Shown here: piece after piece, positions 44,239 to 54,400 of the stretch
Numbering within the stretch: position 1 is the first letter of the stretch
Layout: the number at the start of each line of letters is the position of its first letter
DNA from: Pseudoscleropodium purum
Lineage: Eukaryota; Streptophyta; Bryopsida; Hypnales; Brachytheciaceae
Assembly (NCBI GenBank): GCA_963969395.1
Contig: OZ017797.1
Coordinates: 1,860,001-1,924,000 of the forward strand
DNA: 64,000 nt
Reading direction: 5' to 3'
Program-made: the position numbers and the translations under genes
Notes under the pieces: model-generated
Databases searched by the model: none
The model's input: the letters and a program-made list of their open reading frames with translations, nothing else
Told to the model about the DNA's origin: nothing

Positions 44239-46404
44239 ACACCCTAGAAACCCACGGATCTCCCTTACGCTCGTCGGAGGCAGCAAGGATAGAACCGCCC
44301 TCACCTTCTCCAAGTCCGCTTGTAATCCGGCTTGGCTCACCACGTGCCCCAGTAAAATTCCGGAACTCATTCCGAAAAAACACTTTCCGGGGTGTAATCT
44401 CAGATTGGTTTCTCGGCACCTTTGAAACGTCTTCCGCAAACATTCGAGATGAAGTTTCCGGTCGCTAAAAACTGCAAAGTCATCAATGAAGACCTCAATG
44501 AAATGGCGGAGAAAATCCTTGAAAATGTCCATCATCAGCCGTTGGAAAGTTCCGGGTGCGTTGCACAGGCCAAACGGCATCCGGGTAAATGCGAAAGTTC
44601 CCCATTCTGTCGTGAATGTGGTCTTCAGCTGATCCCTCCGTCGGATGAACACTTGGTTGTAACCGGAAAATCCGTCCAAAAAGTTGTAACATTCGTGTCC
44701 GGCCACGTGGTCCAAAATGATGTCAGTAAATGGAAGGGGAAAGTAATCCTTCTTTGTGGCTGTGTTCAATTTCCGGAAATCTTGACACACCCGGATCTTA
44801 ACTTTCCCATCCGTTCCCAACTTCTTGGGAACCACCACAATAGGGGAAACCCACTCGGAATTATTCACCGGATAGATGAATCCGGTTTCCAATAACCGGT
44901 CAATTTCTTCCTTGACCATTAACGAGTACTTCGGGTTGAGTCGGTACTGTTGCTGACGGACCGGAATAGATCCTTCCGTCAAGTCAATGTGATGCTCTCC
45001 TAAGTGAGGGGGGATTCCCTTCAGATCAGACGGCTCCCATGCAAAAATATCGAGGTACTCCTGGAGAAGTTGAACGTAACCGGATTTCTCCGTGCTTTGC
45101 ATGAGCTTGCTCAAGTAAAAGCACTTGCCTGGTTCAACCTCCTCCTTCTCATAATCGATGGGCGAGACGATCGGTTTGATCTTCTCTTCGTGAACCTCTT
45201 CCGGAACGGAAACTAAATTTCCCCATTCCGGTCTCATCGTTTCCTCACTTACACCCGCGGGAAGGTTTCCATCCTGGATCTGTCGAGTGATCCACTCGGC
45301 TGTGAGCGGAACGCTTGACTCTCCTAAGGATCGATCTTCCACCATGGTACTGCTAGGCTTTTCCGGATCATGCTCCAACACAGCATTAGAGAACCCAAAA
45401 CTTTTCTCAGTTTTGTGTTCGAATGGATCCACATAATAGCTTGGAATCGACTCTTCCGAATCCGTCCAATCCGATGTGTAACCATCCGAGTCGCTGGTTT
45501 CTCCTAAATGCTTTTCCGTGGACCAAGGTATCCGGATGGACGGTTTCCCGACCACCAGTTCCTTGTTTCCCCAATCCACCAGTACTTGGGCAGAGTATAA
45601 CCAAGGTCTACCCAGTAACATAGGAAAAGGTCTTCCTTTGTGCACACGGATGATGACATAGTTGAGCAGATAATCCGTTCCTCCAATCCGGGTTGGAACT
45701 TGCGAAAGTTTGCCAACCGGATGTACTCGGGATTGATCCGCCATACGAAGGACTTGATCCGTCGCTTCGATCGTGGTGAATCCTAACTCAAATGCCGTGT
45801 CTTCCAACATCAAGTTGACTCCAGATCCGCCATCGATGGGAACCTTTGGAATCAAGCATCCTTCTATCTCCACACCGATCTCTGGAGCCCCGGAATCTTC
45901 CGGTTGGGAGAAGTTAACTGCCACCGCTGGGAGTTTCACCCTCTTCTTCCGTTTCCGTGTCCAGCTATCTCGGATCAGCTTCTGGTACATCACGTTGTCG
46001 TGCAGGAGCTGTCCAATCGTAACATTCGCCCGTTGATCTCGGATGTCCTGGATGATGTCATACTCATGAGTACGGATATCCGGATTGATAACCACTGGGG
46101 TGTTACTGAAACGAACCTGCTTCTTACTCGTCACCACATCCGGTCCAGAGATTTCCGTCCGAATCTCTGAACTGATGTCGATCGGAATCCGGTTCCGGTC
46201 CACCCCTTCCTCAAAGTGAACTTCCTCCGGTTCTGGACTCCGTCTCTGAAAAACAGGATCAGAATCACTACTCAATTTCTGCCTCCTCCTCTGCTTTTTC
46301 TTCTTTCCCCTTACAGCTCGTTCGGGTTGATTCCTGGTGGAACTGCGGGTCGATACCCGGTTTACCAAGCTCTCCGTCTCCGCCGGCAGTTCCACCTCGC
46401 ATCG
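44234..46404 (-). pseudogene. Gypsy pol, N-terminal part: protease and reverse transcriptase
   Basis: This frame follows directly after the gag stop, in the same frame as gag. Order: a basic, disordered start (GKKKKQRRRQK); an aspartic protease with VPIDGGSGVNLM near residue 187; then RT with VCQDFRKLN, FLDGFSGYNQ (first Asp), FTRMPFGLCNAPGTFQ and VFIDDF (the catalytic pair, FIDD for the usual YxDD). It ends in VREIRGFLGC at the solo LTR border. No upstream ATG starts it independently except one out of frame; a GTG at 46,395 is not a likely eukaryotic start. It was therefore probably made as a gag-pol fusion. Confidence 0.88.
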
Positions 46405-48015
46405 TCACTTGTCCGGATTCTCCGTTCCGGCTGAGTGGCCATAGTTGAGCGCGGTCTGCTCCCTTGGAAGAATTTGAACTTGTTTGTAAACCGGTCTTGG
46501 CTGTATGGGCTTCGAACACTGCTCCTCCTGATGCCCATACTCTTGGCAATTCTGGCACGGAAGAGTACGAGGAGCACCCTGCCCTGGTCCCCTGTTAGGA
46601 CACGAGTTGGCATAATGTCCCGGTTCTCCACAGCCATAACAAATCACCACTTGTCTATCCGGGTAACCAAGGGCTCGCACGGGCTGCTGCATTACCAACC
46701 CCTGACTCGGTCCCGGTAAAAAGTTCCGGTTCAACATGTTGGACCGGGAAGGAATCGTGATCCCTTTTCCTCTACCATAGGTCGGCTGCACTTGGTAGAT
46801 CTCCTCCTCTTCCTCGTTTGCTACGGTGTAGTAGATCTCTTCTTCCGGATATACATAGTGAACTTGCTTCTGGGCAGCTCGCTGGCATTCACTGGGATAG
46901 TGACCCGGTTCTCCACATCTTCCGCACCAGACATTGGATCGAGAAGTCGGAACGATCCGTCTCGGTTTCCGGTTCTCAGCCATGTTGACCTTGATAGCCT
47001 CCAAAGACTCTTGGATGCTCTTCATCATCTTCTTGGAATCCGTATCTTCCATCTTCACTTTCACAACCCGTTTCTCTCTCTGACCCTTCGACTTGTGCGA
47101 ACGTCGGGGAGGTGAAACACTCTGTTCATCATCCGAGCTCGATGAATCCGGATCGGAAACTTCCGTTCCAGAACTCTCGGAACTGCTGTCCGAATCGGAA
47201 ACCTTCTTACGATGCTTCAACTTCCGGTCGCCTTTCTTGTTCTTCCCCTTTTCTTGCTTCTCGCTCCTTCTCAAGGACTTCCGGAGTGACTGAGCGGAAT
47301 TCTCGTAATTAGCCGCAGCATCCATGGCATCTCTAAGTGTCCTAGGCCGCGTCTGACGAATCAGAAATCCCATAGACTCGGGTAATCCGGCAACGTACCA
47401 CTCCACCTGCAGACTAGGAGCGATCTCCGTGGTCAGCTTCTGGATCAGCGCCTTCACCCTCTGGCCATACTTCCGCACGGATTCGGATGATTTCATCGTT
47501 AGTGTACTGAGCCGTCCCAAGGCTCTGGCTTCTCCTCCTACCTCCCGGAAAGCTTGCAGGAAATCCGTTCTCAACTGATCCCAGTTATTCCGGATCGGAT
47601 CGGAAATATCCTGATACCATTTAAGAGCTTCTCCCTTGAGCAATCCTTGGAAAATTCTTCGCTGGGCCGCCTCATTTTCCTGGTTGGCGAGTGCAGTGGA
47701 TTCAAACTCGCACAGCCAGTCATCCGCATCTTGGCTTCCGTCACCCTTAAAACGCTTGTATCTCAATCGAGTCATGACGTCTTCGTCCTCGAGGAACGGA
47801 TCTTCTCTGTCCGGTTCCGGATCTAGATCGGAAACTGAAGGCGTATGACCAGATCTCGGATTCTCGCTTTCTCCTGCGGATGCAGACACGAAAATCGGAC
47901 GGTTAACCGGATCTTGCAGATCCGGTTCACTCTGATCCGGTTCAGGCGATTCTTCCGATCGTTCTCTTCTTCTCAATCGCTCAGACGTTCTCGTATTCCT
48001 TGATCCGCTTCTCAT
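46405..48015 (-). CDS. Gypsy gag polyprotein
   Basis: 536 codons from the ATG at 48,015. Residues about 85-255 form the retrotransposon gag/capsid region (RYKRFKGDGSQDADDWL, then LLKGEALKWYQD, and AFREVGGEARALGRLSTL). Three CCHC zinc knuckles follow: CGRCGEPGHYPSEC, CYGCGEPGHYANSC and CQNCQEYGHQEEQC, each C-x2-C-x4-H-x4-C. Between capsid and knuckles lies a Lys/Ser/Asp-rich linker. Gag packages the element's RNA into virus-like particles. It ends in a TGA at 46,405-46,407, directly before pol and in the same frame. Three knuckles is more than the one usually found in gypsy gag. Confidence 0.88.
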   Translation of the reverse strand: MRSGSRNTRTSERLRRRERSEESPEPDQSEPDLQDPVNRPIFVSASAGESENPRSGHTPSVSDLDPEPDREDPFLEDEDVMTRLRYKRFKGDGSQDADDWLCEFESTALANQENEAAQRRIFQGLLKGEALKWYQDISDPIRNNWDQLRTDFLQAFREVGGEARALGRLSTLTMKSSESVRKYGQRVKALIQKLTTEIAPSLQVEWYVAGLPESMGFLIRQTRPRTLRDAMDAAANYENSAQSLRKSLRRSEKQEKGKNKKGDRKLKHRKKVSDSDSSSESSGTEVSDPDSSSSDDEQSVSPPRRSHKSKGQREKRVVKVKMEDTDSKKMMKSIQESLEAIKVNMAENRKPRRIVPTSRSNVWCGRCGEPGHYPSECQRAAQKQVHYVYPEEEIYYTVANEEEEEIYQVQPTYGRGKGITIPSRSNMLNRNFLPGPSQGLVMQQPVRALGYPDRQVVICYGCGEPGHYANSCPNRGPGQGAPRTLPCQNCQEYGHQEEQCSKPIQPRPVYKQVQILPREQTALNYGHSAGTENPDK

Positions 48016-48130
48016 GAGTTAGTTTCCAGATTCAGCCGGAAAACAAAACCCAATTCGAGAAATGAAAACACGGAAAAGACGAACTACTGACTCAGCTTCA
48101 TTTGTACCGCAATAAAGCCGATAGCTTTAG

Positions 48131-48150
48131 GATCCCCGGCAGCGGCGCCA
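48131..48150 (-). other. Primer-binding site, tRNA-Asp-like
   Basis: On the minus strand TGGCGCCGCTGCCGGGG starts 11 bases after the 5' LTR. It differs at one position from the complement of the plant tRNA-Asp 3' end (TGGCGCCGTTGCCGGGG), as I recall that tRNA. Confidence 0.8.
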
Positions 48151-48161
48151 GATTTTTGTCA

Positions 48162-51100
48162 TGTCGTAGCACAGGGCAGGTCAATTCCCCATTATACTCA
48201 CAAAAATCGCTCTAGAGTATAACTAAGTGACTCTAAAGATCGAACCCACGAGATCCTGTGAAGTATCTAGCTCTATTAAGCAGTTAAGCTCAGTCAGTAT
48301 GCCAATCTTACTTTCCGGTCCTAGATCTAGAACCAGAAATACTACCACACCGGATAACTACAGACCGGATTTCCCCTTCTTCCGGTCCTACTAACTATCC
48401 GGTCCATACAAATACCCAAATCCCAGGATCTCACAACTTCCGATCCTGGAAATCCGTCCTGACCAATCCGGTCGGAATGGTCATCCTGTACTCGTAATCC
48501 TATCCGGTTTGGTTTTGCCTCTGTTTCACCATCAGAGGGGTCGCCGCTTAATTTTGAGAGTGGTAGGCCCACCACTCCTTCCGTGACTTATAGTGGCTAA
48601 AGACCCACTGTCCTACCTTCTAGACTCCTAAGCTAATCCGGATCCGGTTTGGTCCTTCACAACAACCCAGATAGCAATCTGGGTCGTAGGTCACACAAAG
48701 ACCCCACACTCGACCCTCTCGTACTACAACGACCTTGATGCTACTTCCGATCCGTGCGAAGACAGGTGGTTACAAGTGCACCCGTCCGTTCCAACATCAA
48801 CTAAAGTTCTTCCGTTACCCATACGGGTGGTGAGACCTCACAGGAGATCGGACACTCAACCGGATTTCCCACCCGGGAGTTCTAGCGCAGCTAAGGAATC
48901 CCTCCCTACCCGCCTAGCCTAACAACGGCTTTCTCACCCGGAATCTCAAACTCTAGACGTGCTGAGGAACTAAGTTCACTCCCAACTCTTCGGTACCTAC
49001 TCACATGCACCTAGGATCGGAAAATAAACACCAAGGGGAGAAATCACTTACAAACCAACTCGTACTATCCTAACTCCACATCATACAATCCTGTCGCGCT
49101 GGAGAGAGATACACAACGAAGAGAATAGAAAGGTACAAGAAGTTTGCAAAATGAACAACTCCCAATTCCCATCGCAGGAACCGATTTATATACAAAGGGT
49201 AAAAACCCTAAAAGCACAAAAAGGAGCGGAAAACCCGTGGGGGTCCGCCGCCAACTAAATCTAACTTCCGGTCTAACCTAATACTGTTGAGCCGGATCCG
49301 GATCCGGATCCGCTCCTACTCCTAACTGAAATTAAAATCCTATCTACCCTACAACTCTAGATCCTATCGTCGGGCTTCTGGTCTCCGGGACTAGCTCCTC
49401 GAAGACTTCACTCAAATTCCGGACCCGTTCCCCCTCCGCAGGATTCGGTCCGGGTGGAGACTCCAGGTCGATGGTGATATCCGGTCTCGTGCCCGGAGTC
49501 CCAGTCCGTGCAGACTTCTTGGACTCAGGAGTCCAATCCTTCCTGTCCTTCGCCATAGTTGCATCCGGAAAGAGGTCCGGTAGTGAGATGTCCGAAAGGT
49601 GAATACCTTTGTCGCACGTCGCTCCCGTCAGCTTCCGGCTGCTCTCCTCGATCCGGTCCGCTGCCTTCCGCCCCTCCACCATTGCCGTCTCCACCTGCTC
49701 GGCGAAGTCCGCGAGAATCCGGACCATCCGGGAACCGGATAGTTTCTTCTCTTCGTGGATCTTCTCGTCGAAGAGCTTCGCTTTGGCAGCGGCCGTTCCG
49801 GTCTCTCCCAGGACCGCCTTGATCTGCTCGGCCACCTTCCGAGTCTCCTCCGCCATCTCCCGAGCGGCCGTCACGTCTTCCTGATAGGCAAAAAGTGTTG
49901 CCTTCAGTTTATCTACCTCCTCCTGCAACCGGCGGATCTCGGCTTCCTGCTTCCGGGTCTCTTCCGGATTCGTGATGCATTGCGCCACTTGTTTCGCCAA
50001 GTTGTTGTCCGGTGCAGCACCCACCAACTTGCCGATTGCCGCAAGCGTCCTGTGCTTGACCTCCCAATCCGCCCTGATGTTGCAGAGGACGTTGATCAGA
50101 CCGTTGAACGGATCTTGCATATCCGGATCTCCCCCGGAATTGGCCTTCTCGGCTTCCGGTTTCTCCTCCGGGGCCGGTTTGTCTTGACCGGGAGGCGTCC
50201 CGCGCTTGTGTGGAGGCGTCAGCTTCTGTCGCTTGATCGGCGGCATCGGCTCCTCCTCTTCCTCGCTCGACTCCCGGTCTGACCCGGAATCGGATTCCGC
50301 TTCGTCATCCGTCTCCGACTCCCCGTACTTCAGGAGCACTTCCTGCGTCTTCCACGCCTTCTCCTCTATGTTGGTGAGGACTTAGTTCTCCCGATAGAGG
50401 TGGAAGAGATAAGGGCACACTAGAGTGGCCCTTTTCTTCCCAACCCTACTAACAAGCTGGGCCACGAGATCGGAAATGATCCGTGCCCAGTCCACTTTCC
50501 GGGTACCACTGAGGGCACCGAAAATGGTGTTGCCGAGGGTGATCGTCACCCTGGTCGGCTTTTCCGGGTGAAGAACCGGAACCAGGAATTGCAGGAGCCG
50601 ACGGTGTCGGTCATCCAAGCAATCCTCGACCGCGTATCCGTCCTTCGGGTTGACGGCTCCCTTGAACTTCCCTCGGACAAACTCATCCTTCCGGCTCGCC
50701 ATTCCCAAACCTCCTGTCCGGAAACCGTAAACCGCTCTCCACATCCCCTCGTTCCAGCTGACGGGAGCTCCCCTCACGGTGTTGTCAAACTGGTTGGACA
50801 ACTTTCCGAGGAGCTCCTTGACCATTCTCTCCTCCCTAAAACCCCAAGGTTTCTCGGCAAACCCTACGCAACCCATGGATCTGAGATCATCCATGAGTTC
50901 AGCCTTTTCCGGCTCTGTGGAGGGAATAACCGGAATGACATTCCGGAGCTTCACCTCGCCTCCAGAGGGACTCGCTTGTCTCGACCTACGTAGCTGAGGC
51001 ATTCCCACTCACATCTACCTCACTCTCTCCTAGCCACACGTCCCGTTCTTCACTTCCTCTCTCCGATCTCAACCGGAATTAAAACGAATAGAACACAAAT

Positions 51101-51444
51101 GCACAGACGCACAAACGACAAAAACTCAATCGTGCGCTCAAGGTCGAGTTTCTAAAAGGGGGTGCAACAGTGAAAGCTCCTCCTTTTATAGTCCCTGGAC
51201 CCTTTCCGGTTTGTCATCATAATCCGGTTTACCATCATAATCCGGTCCTAGACCTAATCCGTGTTACATTCCGTTTCCGTCGTTAGTTACTCTTGACCGG
51301 ATTAGATCCAAGAGGCCCACTACTTCACGTTCCGTGCTAATTCTGAGTTTTCCTTCCCCACCTAATCGGATCCGGTTAGCTAATGACTAGTTTCCGTTCC
51401 TATTTGGGTGTATACTAAGAAAATCAAAATTCTAAGCTGCGACA
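48162..51444 (-). repeat. Gypsy 5' LTR
   Basis: 3283 bp. The U5 end reads GCTACGACA (one transition from GCTGCGACA) and the other end is TGTCGCAGC. It shares U5 and ORF-half variants with the solo LTR at 40,930-44,233 rather than with its own 3' LTR. TATA boxes lie on the minus strand at 51,183-51,190 and about 49,186-49,193. Confidence 0.92.
49344..51002 (-). pseudogene. LTR-encoded protein in the 5' LTR, one stop
   Basis: The same frame with the same single TAA (minus strand, 50,384-50,382) as the inserted LTR. The 331 codons after it translate identically to those at 42,056-43,051. Its N-terminal part instead shares KLRNVIP with the 3' LTR copy. Confidence 0.8.
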
Positions 51445-51449
51445 GTCAT
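51445..51449. repeat. Target duplication of the gypsy element, right copy
   Basis: GTCAT, identical to 35,651-35,655. Confidence 0.9.
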
Positions 51450-54400
51450 TATGAGGATTTCAATGCAATTCTTAGGTCATTTTGATATAGGCCACAACAA
51501 TAAAAATGAAATTTGTGGACAATTCCCACAAAGAATTGAAAATCCCTTCATTTTTTGTCCAAAAAACTATATTGCAAAATAAAACAAATGATTGAATTTG
51601 GTAAATGCATGGACTCTATATAGCAAGCTAAGAACTTGCAATGGGAAAAACAAAGGAGAGATGAACGCATAACAAAGCAATTATAATTTGAACTTGGACT
51701 AAGGATCCAAATAACACATTTATTCGTGTTTGAATGTGGATAATATATGGACTTTGCTTGTAAACACTTCTTTTGGATCAAGTTGATTATTGTTCACAAT
51801 TATATTTCTTTTATGCAACTTTTACCAAATAGATACTTGAATTCTCATATTATACTATTGCAGAGTATTGAACCACATATCAAAGCACATACTACAAATA
51901 CAAAGACACAACAAAGCAAGTGAAGAAATCCCTAAACATCTTGTTTTTTAAGCCAAACTTAGATGTCGAATCTTAATAAATGAAAGCATACTTGAAGACC
52001 ACACTCTTGAATACACACTCCCAATACAAATATATCCATTCCATTACAATTATACTAACTATGAGTAAAAATTAATAGTCTATCTAGACTCCTATGTGTA
52101 ACAAACATTCTATACCAAAATCTTCATACAAATACATCAACATTCAACACTAGAAAATGACATTCAATTTATTTAACTCATTTATTGAAATTACCTCTTT
52201 TCACCATAACCAATTGAGGTGAAAACCAACGAATATTAACCACTCATGCAACTCATTCAAAACAACAACTAGATTATACAACTACTCATGGTTATCATGC
52301 AAGAAGGACTACTTAAATACCATCATTATTAAAACTACAAGACTATTCTAATCTCCTTAAGTTTCTCAGCTATCAAAAACAAAAAAAACAATATCCATAA
52401 AATTTTCATTAATCCTTAAAGGACCAAATGACCCTTGAACGTACGCAAGTAATCTTGGGTAGGTGCATATGAAGTCATTTTTTAATGGATGTTTTTAAAT
52501 TTTTGACACAAGATGTGAACATGTACTTCCGTAGTGGGAATGTACTTTTTTTTCCAATCAGATGCCCAAATCAAAAGTTATGCTACCCTGAATTTTGGAG
52601 GTAGCTTCGGCAACTTCGGGTAGCATGTGCAAACCTCTTCCGATAATTTTGAAATTTGGCAAGTATGTAACTTATATGATACAAGATGCAAATGTAAAAA
52701 AAACCCATGTATAGTGTAAAAATCTCACTTTAGGAGGAGTTAAAGCCTACTGGTCCTATAGGACAAGGTCGGGAAAAAAAAATTCTCCTAACTTCAAATG
52801 TTATAATCTTTCAATCTATGCAGTCGATGTTTTTGAAATTTTTCCTAGATAAGTCTAGTACAAATTTGTATGGTTGAACTTTGAAAAAAAAAAAAAATTC
52901 ATTTTTTCTTGTTGCCCTAAAAATTGCTAGTTTTTGACAATTTTTCTCTAAAATGTGCCTTGGTCCTTCAAGGGTTAAGTACTCAATGTGCATCCTACTA
53001 CATAAACAAAAATTAAAAATTAATCAACCTTTGTTCACTAATTACCTTTGTCTTTAAACGGATAGCAAGAATCAAATATAGAAATAATACAATTTCACAT
53101 CCAATACTCTGCATTCATATTATTAAATCCCACTCAACAAATACTTATACTTTCTACTCTAACATATACTAACGATCATTGCCTTCTAATTCAAAACTCC
53201 TATATGAAGCATCCATCTTAAAAAATTATTAGTACATTGGATAGAATCTCCCCTAAATTGAGGATAAATAGTTTTGGTGCCACTCATATATATTCTTAGA
53301 GACTGGTTGTGGGACCCTATATGAAGAAACTCATAACATACACTAGCTTAGGATTTATAGTTGGAGTTATTTTCTCTTCTTTAAAATTCTAAATTTATTG
53401 GCCTAATTTTTCTTTTTAAAATCACATTTGTTTTGGAATTCAACTTTGTAATCTAATTGTTGTTGATTCCAAATATATTTTCTAAATTTCTAAATTTGAT
53501 CATTTATGATTAATAATATATGTATGCATTTTTTCCCTCTGAAAAATGTTCATAATACTACTTTAGATCTAGCAATCCCATAGAAGTTAAATGATTCACG
53601 CTAAAGATGCATATGTTAGCTTCAAGATTGGTTTATTAAACAATCAACTTCATAATAATTAGCATGCCACTTAGTAAGGTTACTATTGTCATTGAATACC
53701 ATATTTTCTCTTTAAAAAATCCATAAGATTCAAGGAAAGTCTCTCATATCTCCTTCATTGGACATTACATGTTTTCAAAAATACTAAATATCTACAGAGG
53801 AACTAATTTATTACATACAAATCTCCAACTTCAAGTAAAATAATACTAAATTCTAAACAAATTAGAGACCACCGAGGTTTGAATGCTAAAATTTTAAGTT
53901 TGGGACCTCCAAATTTCATCCTCTCTTAGAAGTAGATAACATATATTTGCTTTTGTCATCAAAATATCATGAATGAAGATGAATATAACAAATTTAATGA
54001 TATGAATGTTTTGTAAAAGAAGTTTGTTTGAATTATCCTATACAATTAGCATTGGTTAAAAATTACCTATTGAAAGGGTATAACATCATGATTGTTAAAT
54101 CTTTGACCCTTGCAAAAACAATTACATTTATAAATTATACATATTCAATATTAGACAATGCAGATTAATATTGTCTCTCTTATTTGTAAATTCCTTCTTA
54201 ATAAATGTTAATTATGTCATTTTTGTTGCTAAACAATATTTCTATTAGTGTGTGGTAAATTTAAAGAATCATATTTTATATACAATTAGTACATGAAATG
54301 AGTACATTAAGGCCATTAAGCATGAGGAACTTCAAAGTAGCCTTGTTTTCTAGTATAATGAAATGGTACAAGTTAATAATGTAACGGAAGGGGAAGAAAG

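Larger units (their letters stand above)
35656..51444 (-). mobile_element. Ty3/gypsy retrotransposon with gene-bearing LTRs
   Basis: A 15.8 kb element on the minus strand, about 12.5 kb without the nested solo LTR. Right to left: 5' LTR (48,162-51,444), tRNA-Asp-like PBS, gag, pol, polypurine tract, 3' LTR (35,656-38,940), with GTCAT on both sides. Domain order PR-RT-RH-IN marks it as Ty3/gypsy. No chromodomain is visible. The tRNA-Asp-like PBS and large LTRs recall the Athila/Tat side of the superfamily, but assignment needs an RT tree. The element is not functional as it stands, because pol is split and gag and pol are separated by a stop. Confidence 0.93.

Noticed and set aside
40930..51444. 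Explaining the inverted LTRs by a genomic inversion
   Set aside because: Both pol halves keep the same strand and frame, and the CCCAC duplication is intact, so an insertion fits and an inversion does not.
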